A stretch of DNA of 64,000 nt, taken from NCBI RefSeq assembly GCF_020662265.1, contig NZ_VEWM01000063.1, positions 62,001-126,000 of the forward strand, read 5' to 3'. The notes beneath the pieces are model-generated. The model searched no databases and was not told the origin of the DNA. It saw only the letters and a program-made list of their open reading frames with translations. How positions within the stretch are numbered: position 1 is the stretch's first letter; each line of letters starts with the position of its first letter. Positions 37,114-45,833 of the stretch are shown here, in pieces. Origin of the DNA: Psychrobacter sp. I-STPA6b. GTDB lineage: Bacteria; Pseudomonadota; Gammaproteobacteria; Pseudomonadales; Moraxellaceae. Position numbers and translations under genes: made by a program.

Positions 37114-37767
37114 ATGCACCCAAATAAATCATTATTACTCAAAAAGATGAATGAGCTTATATTGGCATATGCTGATGACGTTGTACCAGTGGATCGCAAT
37201 ATCATTGTTAATTTTTTTAAAGAGAGGAACATACCCTGTCGAAAAGATTATATCGACTTTTTAGCAAGATTTGGTGGTAATTACTCTTATTTTTTTAGAT
37301 CAGAAGGCAGTGGTTATGACTGTACTTTTCAAGAGATAAGTGAAATATATCTTGAAGAGCCACCAGAAGAAATGCCAAGCAATGACTATGCACTAATATC
37401 CAACCATACTTTTGCTGATTTTTATTTTATTGAATATAGTACAGGTCATATTTGCCAACCCTATTCTGATAACGAAGGAAATTGGACATATGAATATTAT
37501 TCATATAAAGATATTGATTCGTTTTTATGGTGTCAACTGTATTACACCTATTATAAAAACTTTACTACTGAAATCATTCATCATCTCACTGATGCAGAAT
37601 TAAATAAATTTTTTATTGACTATCATGATTATTTATTAGTGGGCTTTCCTGATTGCACTGCTGGAAACTATTTTAAAGATAACAGGATATATGGACATAG
37701 TTCAAATACTAATATAATTAGGGAATATATTCTATCGGATGAGTTTCTTCGTAAGCTTTATAAGTGA
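37114..37767 (+). CDS. SMI1/KNR4 (SUKH-like) immunity protein, copy 3
   Basis: This 217-residue protein resembles copy 1 over nearly its full length: CRKDYIDFLARFGGNYSYFF, EEMPSNDYALISNHTFADFY and NKFFIDYHDYLLVGFPDCTA. It carries a four-residue insertion after the FGGNYSYF block. It starts at ATG 37114. Copies 1 and 3 therefore belong together, and copy 2 sits between them with a different tail. The cognate toxin is not in the window. Confidence 0.72.
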   Translation: MHPNKSLLLKKMNELILAYADDVVPVDRNIIVNFFKERNIPCRKDYIDFLARFGGNYSYFFRSEGSGYDCTFQEISEIYLEEPPEEMPSNDYALISNHTFADFYFIEYSTGHICQPYSDNEGNWTYEYYSYKDIDSFLWCQLYYTYYKNFTTEIIHHLTDAELNKFFIDYHDYLLVGFPDCTAGNYFKDNRIYGHSSNTNIIREYILSDEFLRKLYK

Positions 37768-37805
37768 TTAAAAATCTATTAATCAAATAGAGAATAAATA
37801 AAACA

Positions 37806-38804
37806 ATGAGTTATATAGAAGAAGTTGCCCAAGGTAGATGGTATCAACCTGAGTTGGTAAAAGGCTATAGTGAAGATGAAATCAAACAAATAGAAGCACT
37901 TTATAGTATTTGTATTCAAGGGGAGTTTAAACAGTTTATGCGCTGTATGGGACGTTCTTCGGGAGGGCTATTAGCAGAAAGAACTATGATGCTATATAAC
38001 TTACAGCCCAGATCACATATGATACGCTATAAGGCTTATAATGATGAGCTTTTACATTATAGTGGTTATGACTTTTCCTATAAAAACTCTTTTTTCTTTG
38101 CTTGTATTTGGGAAACTAATCTATATTTTTTAAAAACAACTTCTAATAATCCAGATAGAGTCTATCATTATTCAGAAGGTTCAGAAGATATATCAGATAC
38201 AGGTCAAAATTTTACTGAATTTTTAAAAGGTGTGGTACTTGATTTTGGTTATGATACCCCACAAGACTTGCAATACCGTTATACTGGAGAGTTATTACCA
38301 CAATCAACCCATATTGGTGCAGAATATGTGGACGATTATCTAAATAAACAACAGGCTTATATTAATGAATTAATCAAAATTCATCCTAACCGCCACTATG
38401 ATATCACCCAAATCAAAGGTTATAGCTTAAGTGAAATATCAGCATTTGAACATGTTTATGAAATTCAGATTACTGGACAGCTTAAAGACTTTATGCACTA
38501 TATGGGGCGGTCATCTGGTGGGTTACTAAGTGATGATTTTATTTTTTATAATAAAATGAGTTTAATAGAAAAAGTATATTATATTGACAGCGTTTTAGAA
38601 AATAAATGGAGAGACCCAGATAATTATAGCCAAGACGATAGATGTTTTATATTTATGACTTATAAACGAGATAATCATTTCTTTTTAGTGACCAATCGTA
38701 AAGATGCAGATATGGTGCATCATTATAATAGCTATGACCAAATTTTAGCCAAAACAGGTAAAACCTTTTTAGAGTTTATCAAAGAAGTGATTAAATATAG
38801 CTAA
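37806..38804 (+). CDS. two-domain SMI1/KNR4-like immunity protein
   Basis: This 332-residue protein consists of two tandem copies of the same domain. Repeat 1 has VKGYSEDEIKQIEALYSICI and FMRCMGRSSGGLL (about residues 18-60); repeat 2 has IKGYSLSEISAFEHVYEIQI and FMHYMGRSSGGLL (about 200-240), each followed by a long aromatic beta region and a closing FTEFLKGVV or FLEFIKEVI helix. The GRSSGGLL core is a variant of the SUKH-like fold. It closes the row of immunity-like genes. Two-headed immunity proteins of this kind are inferred to neutralise two related toxins or to bind more tightly. Confidence 0.65.
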   Translation: MSYIEEVAQGRWYQPELVKGYSEDEIKQIEALYSICIQGEFKQFMRCMGRSSGGLLAERTMMLYNLQPRSHMIRYKAYNDELLHYSGYDFSYKNSFFFACIWETNLYFLKTTSNNPDRVYHYSEGSEDISDTGQNFTEFLKGVVLDFGYDTPQDLQYRYTGELLPQSTHIGAEYVDDYLNKQQAYINELIKIHPNRHYDITQIKGYSLSEISAFEHVYEIQITGQLKDFMHYMGRSSGGLLSDDFIFYNKMSLIEKVYYIDSVLENKWRDPDNYSQDDRCFIFMTYKRDNHFFLVTNRKDADMVHHYNSYDQILAKTGKTFLEFIKEVIKYS

Positions 38805-38859
38805 ATGATAGGACTGGCTTATAAAGAGGTATTAAAAAAGGCGGATAGCTCAAACTATT

Positions 38860-39213
38860 TTATAGATACACCAAACCAAGCTTAAGTCGAAATGGGCGAA
38901 ATATTTGGTTTAGTGTATCAACGCTATAATTGCCCTTGTCATTTTCTACATCAGATAATGTTTTGCGTGATACCTTAACCAACTTAGCAAACCTATCTTG
39001 CTTAACCCCCAATACTTGTATTCTTAAGACTTTTAACGCTTCTCCTTGTGTTATTTCTCCTGCGTGCAGACGTTCAATAACTTTATCTATCGCTTGGGTA
39101 CGCGCTTGAATATCTATAGTAGGCATGCCATCAGAGGCACGTTGCCTACTGCCATCTATCAAGTTATCTAAATCATCGCCATTAGTTTGCGTGTTGTGTT
39201 GATTGGGTTGCAT
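38860..39213 (-). CDS. XRE-family antitoxin (HipB-like)
   Basis: This 117-residue protein has a C-terminal helix-turn-helix of the HTH_3/XRE class: VKQDRFAKLVKVSRKTLSDV, then ENDKGNYSVDTLNQIFRPFRL. The N-terminal ~50 residues are polar and probably flexible. It lies 115 bases downstream of a hipA-like gene on the same strand, as an antitoxin and operon repressor. The order toxin-then-antitoxin is the reverse of E. coli hipBA. Confidence 0.72.
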   Translation of the reverse strand: MQPNQHNTQTNGDDLDNLIDGSRQRASDGMPTIDIQARTQAIDKVIERLHAGEITQGEALKVLRIQVLGVKQDRFAKLVKVSRKTLSDVENDKGNYSVDTLNQIFRPFRLKLGLVYL

Positions 39214-39328
39214 AAATCTCTCTAAATTAGCTGTGCTAAATAACTGCTTGTTCTAAATAATTACTTGTACCAAATAACTGTTTGTTTCAATTTAGTTACT
39301 TCTAGCTATTCCTAGTTATTAAAAGCCA

Positions 39329-40705
39329 TCAGAGTAATCGCCATTTTTTTAATTTATCTGGCAGTGCCTCAAAGCCGAGACTAGGAAAGTCTAAAATACG
39401 CTTGGCAACACCGCGAGCTTGCAAACGCTGTTTTAAATCCACCAGTTGCTCTGCGGTTGTTTTTAACTCTGCTAATAATTTATCTGGGTCAATAAGATCA
39501 GCTAACGTTTGTGCAATTAAATCAAAGCGATATTCACCACCAGATTCTAACTGCTTGGGGGTCATATTCTGGGCAGTAAATGTGTGGTTGTCATGTTGCC
39601 ATTTTATGGTTCGTACAATACCTTCAGGGTCTGCCTTCATAGGGGCAAAGTCATATATCGGTGCAAGCCAAATGGCATGTTCATCACGCATAAACGCTGT
39701 ATTTCGACCATGATTATCAGAGTTGCCAAAAGCAATATTTAGCAGGTCACGGCGTACCCATTCCATCACAAATGCTTGTCTATCAAAAATAAAACCATCT
39801 TTAACCAGTTGTGAGTCTTCAATTATCTTAATTAACTGACGAATTACTTGCTCATGGTTTAAATATGACCCAGTGCCTTTTTTTAGCATGCTATAGACAG
39901 ACTCCATTGCAACCCTTTGGGTATTACCTGCGTCATCAATCTTAATATCAAATCTTGGCAACCATAATGAGGGGTATCGTTCTCCTTCAATCAATCGCAT
40001 ATCTTGAGTGGCAATCGTATTTATCCCCATTGCCGTTAATTCATGATAAAAATGATATTCTGCTCTTAAAATATCACAATCTATCGCCTGACGAATACCA
40101 CGCGGATATTTAACTAAATAATACTTATCGACACTATCTGCCAACTGGTGATTATCAATCCAAATCGCCTCATCACTTTGCCAACGCAATAATAATTTGG
40201 GGGCTTCACCACCTGCACCAGTTGCGCCTCCTGCCATTGCTCCATGTTCACTGGCATATTGCAAAAAATTAACATCTCTATTTTTTATATCAGTTAGGTG
40301 AAATTTTTTTGGCTCATGGTTATCAATATCTGTGATGGACTCTTTAATACGTAAATGTCCAACAGGTGCAATGGTGGCTCTTTTTAACAGCTCATAATCT
40401 TGTTCTGCCTTAGACAAACGAGATAAATCAAGGCGTTGCATCCAATAACGTCTGCTTGCCCCTGCTGGAATAATATCATCTAAAAAAGGTAACCAATGCC
40501 CCTCATACACAACAGGATAGGCAACCAGTTCAACAGGATAATTAATAGAGGTGGCAAAATGATTATCCGCTAAGAAATGTTCAAATGAATATTCTTGCAG
40601 ATAAACAAAGGACTGAATTTGTTTACCATCATCAAATTCAATAATAGCAATATCTTGCCAATGTTGATTAATAAAGGCTTGTAGAGTGAGAGGTTGTGTT
40701 GCCAT
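39329..40705 (-). CDS. hipA: HipA-like kinase toxin
   Basis: This 458-residue protein belongs to the HipA Ser/Thr kinase-like toxin family. The Gly-rich loop AGGATGAGGEAPK lies at about 158-170, the catalytic loop FGNSDNHGRNT at about 326-336 (D330, N331) and the metal-binding segment IYDFAPM at about 350-356. E. coli HipA phosphorylates glutamyl-tRNA synthetase to cause growth arrest; the target here is not known. The antitoxin-like gene follows it. It is in the tRNA-Val island. Confidence 0.8.
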   Translation of the reverse strand: MATQPLTLQAFINQHWQDIAIIEFDDGKQIQSFVYLQEYSFEHFLADNHFATSINYPVELVAYPVVYEGHWLPFLDDIIPAGASRRYWMQRLDLSRLSKAEQDYELLKRATIAPVGHLRIKESITDIDNHEPKKFHLTDIKNRDVNFLQYASEHGAMAGGATGAGGEAPKLLLRWQSDEAIWIDNHQLADSVDKYYLVKYPRGIRQAIDCDILRAEYHFYHELTAMGINTIATQDMRLIEGERYPSLWLPRFDIKIDDAGNTQRVAMESVYSMLKKGTGSYLNHEQVIRQLIKIIEDSQLVKDGFIFDRQAFVMEWVRRDLLNIAFGNSDNHGRNTAFMRDEHAIWLAPIYDFAPMKADPEGIVRTIKWQHDNHTFTAQNMTPKQLESGGEYRFDLIAQTLADLIDPDKLLAELKTTAEQLVDLKQRLQARGVAKRILDFPSLGFEALPDKLKKWRLL

Positions 40706-40847
40706 AATGACACCAAATTTAAGCGTATTATATTACTCATTATAGAGCATAAGTTATATATTATGATAGTTATATCACGCATAAACCTCATTAAACTTAA
40801 ATAGTGAGTGATTTATTACTCATAAAATAAATTAATAACCGCTCACC

Positions 40848-41969
40848 TTAATAACAAACCTCATAACTGGTACTACGCCCAGATGCCTCAGATTTTTTTA
40901 GCATACCTTTTTCTATCAAATCATTGATATCACGTAAAGCCGTATCAGGAGAACACTTCATCATGGTTGCCCATTTTTTGGTGGTTAATTTGCCATAAAA
41001 ATGGGTTAATAAAATATTAAGCATTTTCACTTGACGTTCATTAAGCGCATGGTGGCGATGAGTCTGCCAAAACTGTGCTTTAGCAATGATTTTATCTGTT
41101 GTTTGATGTGCTTCAATTAGTGCAAGCTCTAAAGTCTTAACAAACCAAACCAGCCAATTTGTAATGTCCATATCCCCTTTTTGCGTCCGCTCTAATATCT
41201 GATAATAGTCATTGCGTTGGTTTAAAATCTGGGCTGACATACTATAAAATCTCTGTGTACTATTATCGCTTTGGGCTAAGATACGCTCAGTAATTGCCCG
41301 AGTCAGACGACCATTGCCATCATCAAATGGATGTATGGTAACAAACCATAAGTGAGCAATCCCAGCTTTAAGCACCAAATCCAAATTGCCCTGAGAGTGA
41401 CTATCTGTATTTAACCAAAGTAAAAATTTATCAACCTCATCAGCTAATCTATCGGCACTGGGGGCGACGAAATGTACTTTTTCTCGACCATAACCACCAG
41501 ACACGACCTGCATCATCCCCTTACTATCATCACGAAATCGAGCAACATTAATCTGATAAAGACCACTTCTACCATCAGGAAATAATGCATAATGCCAAGT
41601 ATATAACTGCTCTAAGGTTAACGGTTGATTAAAATCACTGGTAGCTTGTAGCATCATTTCTACTATGGCATCAATTTTACGAGTGGGTGCTGGCAGACCC
41701 GTCATATCGACACCCAAATGATGTGCGACTGAGAATCTGACTTGCTCAGAGTTTAACATCTCGCCCTCAATCTCTGAGGTTTTAACCACCTCTAATGTCA
41801 CCGCATCTAATTGTGCTTCAGCATTTAAATCAAAGCCTAACGTAGATAGTTTTCCCAATAAACTACCTTGTAATAGCCGTACTCGACTAACTAGTGGCAA
41901 TAATGTCGAATCTGACCATTGCCATTGTGTCCAATCCTCCCGTTGATGAAGATAAGTGATATGTCTCAT
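40848..41969 (-). CDS. Fic-domain AMP-transferase-like protein with N-terminal inhibitory motif
   Basis: This 373-residue cytoplasmic protein is a class II Fic enzyme, likely to transfer AMP to a target protein. The catalytic motif HPFDDGNGRLTR is at 213-224. The N-terminal DUF4172-like domain ends with TSEIEGE at 64-70, which fits the inhibitory [S/T]xxxE[G/N] helix that blocks the active site in cis. The C-terminal ~90 residues read as a winged helix (HALNERQVKMLNILLTHFYG), so the protein may also bind DNA. No separate antitoxin is needed for this class. Neighbour to the hipA-like gene in the same island. Confidence 0.82.
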   Translation of the reverse strand: MRHITYLHQREDWTQWQWSDSTLLPLVSRVRLLQGSLLGKLSTLGFDLNAEAQLDAVTLEVVKTSEIEGEMLNSEQVRFSVAHHLGVDMTGLPAPTRKIDAIVEMMLQATSDFNQPLTLEQLYTWHYALFPDGRSGLYQINVARFRDDSKGMMQVVSGGYGREKVHFVAPSADRLADEVDKFLLWLNTDSHSQGNLDLVLKAGIAHLWFVTIHPFDDGNGRLTRAITERILAQSDNSTQRFYSMSAQILNQRNDYYQILERTQKGDMDITNWLVWFVKTLELALIEAHQTTDKIIAKAQFWQTHRHHALNERQVKMLNILLTHFYGKLTTKKWATMMKCSPDTALRDINDLIEKGMLKKSEASGRSTSYEVCY

Positions 41970-42708
41970 TGATACCTACTATATGGCTACTTAATTATGC
42001 ATAGATTAATTAATATAATCACCGCATATTATGCAGAGATAAATCAAAGTATTCAACGCATTTTATTATTAGACAAGATAGGATTGAGAGAAAAAATTCT
42101 AAACTAGGCAAGATTAGCAAATAATCTTAGCTAGAAAATGGGGATTACCAGCGGATAAAATTAGGTTTTTATAAGCCAAAAAGTTATTGTTAGCACGAAC
42201 AGAAAAGAGGGAAGTGGTGGTCAAAACTATTGTTAAGGACGGTCAATTGACAGTACCTAAATACGAGTTAAATTTTATTACATATTAAACTATGAATGAG
42301 ATATACTCAGATTTGTTCAGCTATAAACCTTAAAATACAAGGGCTGTAGTATAATATCATTTTAAGTGGTTTGCTGGATTGACCTTGACATGGTGGAGGC
42401 GTTAATAGTCAACATCCATTATAGTCAACTTTTGCTTAACCTCTTGCCAAGACTGGTAACTAAAACTATTATATTACCAATATATTATTTATATTTTATA
42501 ATAATTTATAAAAACTAAACAATAATAGCTTTCATAAATGATTTTGCTTTAAAAAAGTAAATAATTTTAGTTTACATGATAGCGACTGTGTTAATCTTAG
42601 AATACAGTCGTATTTTATCAGTCTATGTTATATAACATATAGAATGACTAAATCGTTATCATGGTCTAATAACATCATATTTGGGTGGTAACAAGGAGAA
42701 AATGTACG
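41970..42708. other. island edge: non-coding, eroded sequence
   Basis: This 739-base gap holds no intact gene. Near 42216-42288 the frame reads VVVKTIVKDGQLTVPKYELN, which faintly recalls an AbrB-type antitoxin start, but it stops at once and is too short to call. The tRNA-Val fragment at 42382-42399 lies in it, and the promoter of the yqiJ-like gene must lie near 42550-42690. Confidence 0.55.
42382..42399 (+). repeat. tRNA-Val anticodon-arm copy, putative distal attachment site
   Basis: ACCTTGACATGGTGGAGG is identical to 33007-33024 inside tRNA-Val(GAC). Nothing else of the tRNA is kept. Direct repeats of a tRNA segment at both ends of an accessory block are the footprint of integration at that tRNA. 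Confidence 0.65.
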
Positions 42709-43416
42709 ATGTCAGAAGCTTTTACAATATTCATTACAAGAATAAGCTCGTACCCCACCATTGTTTTTACAGGGCTAGTGATGTTTGTCACGCTATATTG
42801 GCTTGTTTCGTTGATTGGCTTAGCAGATATGGATACTGTAGATATTGGTGACTTTAATGCAGATTTAGGTGCAGACGTTGGTGGTGATGTTTCTAATGTC
42901 GGCCACCAAACTTCAGTAGGTGGCTTTACAGGGATATTACTCAAATTTGGGCTATATGGTGTGCCCTTAATCGTTATTTTATCTTCAATCAGCTTGATTG
43001 GCTGGCTACTTAGCTATTTATATACCAGCTTTCTGCATCAATGGATGAGCTCTGGTATTTTATACTATGCATTTGGCACGGGTGCGCTAATATTGGTATT
43101 GGTCATTTCTATGTGGCTAACTGGCATTATTATTTCCCCTATCCGTAAAAATATTGCTAAAATTCCTAAGCGTAATGCTTCCAGTAATATTGGAAAAGTT
43201 GCAACTGTACGTACGTTAACGGTTACTGACAAGCATGGCGAGGCTGAGTTAAATGATGGCGGTGCAGGGTTGATTCTAAAAATTCGTCAGCTTGATGAGC
43301 TTCAGCACCCATTAAAACAAGGTGATAAAGTTGTATTGGTCGAATATATTCAAGAGCTTAATGCTTATCGAGTTATACCAAACCAAGATTCACAGGATAA
43401 TAAACCTTCGATATAA
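42709..43416 (+). CDS. yqiJ: YqiJ-like membrane protein with OB-fold C-terminus
   Basis: This 235-residue inner-membrane protein is the usual partner of YqiK flotillins. Three hydrophobic segments are visible: IVFTGLVMFVTLYWLVSLIG, FGLYGVPLIVILSSISLIGW and YYAFGTGALILVLVISMWLT. After the last segment, residues ~165-225 (NIGKVATVRTLTVTDKHGEA, VLVEYIQELNAYRVI) form a small beta domain of the NfeD/OB type facing the cytoplasm. I choose ATG 42709; the AAGGAG at 42693-42698 lies ten bases upstream. The flotillin gene follows by about 220 bases. Confidence 0.8.
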   Translation: MSEAFTIFITRISSYPTIVFTGLVMFVTLYWLVSLIGLADMDTVDIGDFNADLGADVGGDVSNVGHQTSVGGFTGILLKFGLYGVPLIVILSSISLIGWLLSYLYTSFLHQWMSSGILYYAFGTGALILVLVISMWLTGIIISPIRKNIAKIPKRNASSNIGKVATVRTLTVTDKHGEAELNDGGAGLILKIRQLDELQHPLKQGDKVVLVEYIQELNAYRVIPNQDSQDNKPSI

Positions 43417-43633
43417 GTTAAATAACTTAGGACGTTGATAACCAGTACACACGATATAATCAATAAATTAATATTAATAAAACACACTTAAACTGATTAA
43501 ATTGAACAAAAAACGGTCAGAAATGACCAAAGAAACAATGTATCCACCATATAAATAGTCACTGACTCCTTTATAAACCACATTGTTTTGCCTTCTTATG
43601 TTCGATTTTAAGGTTTTAGCCAAAGGAGTAACA

Positions 43634-45670
43634 ATGCATACACTTTTCATCGTTGGCGCAATAGTTGTGCTGATATTTATTATCATGATGGTCATGCTAT
43701 TAATGCTTAAAGCCTTTTATTTTAAGGTTGAGCAAGGTACAGCACTGATTATTAATGGTGTTAATAAAATAGCAGTACGCTTTGATGGGGGCTTTGTTTG
43801 GCCAGTTATCAATAAAAAGGAATTGATGAGAATCTCGCTAATCACCCTAGAGGTTGATAGACGAGGAAAAGAGGGCTTAATTTGTGCTGATAATATGCGT
43901 GCTGATATTACAGTCGCCTTTTATTTACGGGTTAATGAAACGGAAGAAGACGTTTTAAAAGTTGCAAAATCGGTTGGGGTCGATAGAGCCTCAGATAAAG
44001 TAGCTGTTAATGAGCTATTTAATGCCAAGTTTTCTGAAGCCTTAAAAACTGTTGGTAAGCAAATTGATTTTGTCAAACTGTTTGAAAACCGCAGTGAGTT
44101 CCGTGACAAAATCGTCCAAGAAATTGGTAATGACCTAAACGGTTATGTACTTGAAGATGTTGCCATTGACTATTTAGAGCAAACGCCAAAATCATCTCTC
44201 GACTCTAGCAATATCTTAGATGCTGAGGGTATCAAAAAAATCACCCAGCTAACTGCTTCTCAAAACGTCATCACCAATGAGCTAGAGCGTGATGAAGAGC
44301 TGGCAGTGAAAAAGAAAAATGTTGAAACGGCTGAAGCCATGCTTGAGCTAGAGCGTCAGCAAGCTGATGCCGAAGCCAAACAAAAGCGTGAAATTGCCTC
44401 AGTCATTGCCCGTGAGACAGCAGAAACTCGCAAAATCGAAGAAGAAGAGCGCAAAAGATCTGAAACAGCCGTTATTATGGTTGAGCAAGATTTGGCAGTG
44501 CAACGTGAAAACCAACAGCGTGAAATTGAAGTTGCAGAGCAAAACCGCCTACGTGCTGTTGTCATTGAGCAAGAAAAAGTTACCCGCGCCCGTGATTTAG
44601 AAATTGTTTCTCGTGAGCGTGAAGTCGACTTACAGCGCATCGAAGCAGAAAGAGCCATTGAGCTTGAGAAAAAAGAGATTGCCAATGCCATTCGTGAGCG
44701 CATTGCGGTTGATAAAACCGTTGCTCAGGAAGAAGAGCGCATCAAAGAAGTGCGCGAAGTCAGTGAAGCTGACCGTGCCAAACAGACTCGAGTACTTGCT
44801 GCCGAAGCGGAAGCTGAAGAAGCCAAAGTTAGACAGGTCAAAAAGGCGGAAGCTGAAGAGTTGGCTTCAAAACATAAAGCATTGGAAATCACTACTCTGG
44901 CAACAGCAAACTTAGAAGCGGCTGCTAAAGAGGCTGAAGCGAAAATTAAGCTGGCAGAAGGTATCAAAGCAGAAGAGTCTGCACATGGATTTGCCGAAGC
45001 GGCCATTCAAGAAGCCAAAGCTGGCTCACTGGAAAAAGAAGGTCTGGCTAAAGCTAATGTCATTAAAGCCACTGGTCAAGCGCAAGCGCAATCAGAGCGT
45101 GAAATTGGCTTGGCAGATGCTGAAGTTATCGCTGCTCGTGGAGAATCAAAAGCCAGAGCTGAGCGTGAAATTGGTCTGGCAGATGCTGAAATCATCGCTG
45201 CTCGTGGTGCATCGACAGCACAAGCAGAGCGTGAAGTTGGTCTTGCCAAAGCAGAAGTCACTCGTGAGCACTTCAAAGCTGAAGCTGATGGTCTGGTCGA
45301 GAAGTTCAATGCGATGGGTAGCATGAGTAAAGATGCCCGTGAGCATGAAGAGTTCCGTATGGGCTTAGAGACTGCCCTACAAGAAGCGATGGCTTCTATT
45401 GAGGCAGGTAAAGAAATTGCTAAAGAAAATGCTGAAGTATTGGCAACTGCCCTATCTAAAGCGAAAATTGATATTGTCGGTGGTGAAGAGCATTTCTTTG
45501 ATAACTTTGCTAAGTCGTTATCTATTGGTAAAGCCATTGATGGTCTGGCAGGCAAGTCAGATACTCTAGGTGGTATCATCAATAGTGTGATGGCAAACCA
45601 AGTGGCAAATCGACTAAAAGCCAATGAGAAAGTCGATGATAAAGCGACTAACAATAATGACCAGCAATAA
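43634..45670 (+). CDS. yqiK: flotillin (YqiK family)
   Basis: This 678-residue protein scaffolds membrane microdomains in the family's known members. One N-terminal hydrophobic segment (LFIVGAIVVLIFIIMMVMLL) is followed by an SPFH/band-7 domain (about 30-215). From about residue 230 to 600 lies a long Ala/Glu/Lys/Arg-rich coiled coil, with three 22-residue repeats beginning at 45095, 45161 and 45227 (REIGLADAEVIAARG type). AAAGGAG at 43622-43628 sets the ATG at 43634; a frame reaching back to 43583 ignores it. It stands between YqiJ and a giant ATPase. Confidence 0.88.
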   Translation: MHTLFIVGAIVVLIFIIMMVMLLMLKAFYFKVEQGTALIINGVNKIAVRFDGGFVWPVINKKELMRISLITLEVDRRGKEGLICADNMRADITVAFYLRVNETEEDVLKVAKSVGVDRASDKVAVNELFNAKFSEALKTVGKQIDFVKLFENRSEFRDKIVQEIGNDLNGYVLEDVAIDYLEQTPKSSLDSSNILDAEGIKKITQLTASQNVITNELERDEELAVKKKNVETAEAMLELERQQADAEAKQKREIASVIARETAETRKIEEEERKRSETAVIMVEQDLAVQRENQQREIEVAEQNRLRAVVIEQEKVTRARDLEIVSREREVDLQRIEAERAIELEKKEIANAIRERIAVDKTVAQEEERIKEVREVSEADRAKQTRVLAAEAEAEEAKVRQVKKAEAEELASKHKALEITTLATANLEAAAKEAEAKIKLAEGIKAEESAHGFAEAAIQEAKAGSLEKEGLAKANVIKATGQAQAQSEREIGLADAEVIAARGESKARAEREIGLADAEIIAARGASTAQAEREVGLAKAEVTREHFKAEADGLVEKFNAMGSMSKDAREHEEFRMGLETALQEAMASIEAGKEIAKENAEVLATALSKAKIDIVGGEEHFFDNFAKSLSIGKAIDGLAGKSDTLGGIINSVMANQVANRLKANEKVDDKATNNNDQQ

Positions 45671-45731
45671 TCCATAATCTGTCATTTGTATGACGGATTA
45701 TTATGAGTCAATATATTAATAAATCAATAAA

Positions 45732-45754
45732 TAGGGCGTGTTTAGCACGCCCTA
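45732..45754. other. hairpin between flotillin and giant ATPase genes
   Basis: TAGGGCGTG at 45732-45740 pairs with CACGCCCTA at 45746-45754 around TTTAG. A second hairpin, TCTGTCAT/ATGACGGA around TTGT, lies upstream near 45682-45704. Neither has a T tract, so they may attenuate or process the transcript and not end it. Confidence 0.5.
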
Positions 45755-45833
45755 AGCCGATTAAAACCTAACAACCCACATTGATTTTCCCATAGCCAAT
45801 TCTCTTATTAATGCCAACAATGGACGAATAACA

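Noticed and set aside
35723..37767. Threefold repeat as a possible CRISPR or other short repeat array
   Set aside because: The identical blocks are coding parts of paralogous genes at gene-sized spacing, without short palindromic repeats or spacers.
42216..42288. Short frame VVVKTIVKDGQLTVPKYELN resembling an AbrB-type antitoxin start
   Set aside because: Only about 24 codons with no continuation and no partner toxin; it may be a relic but cannot be called a gene.
44356..45675. Several long open frames on both strands inside the flotillin gene
   Set aside because: The regular Ala/Glu/Lys codon pattern of the coiled coil suppresses stops in other frames; none has a plausible start or composition.
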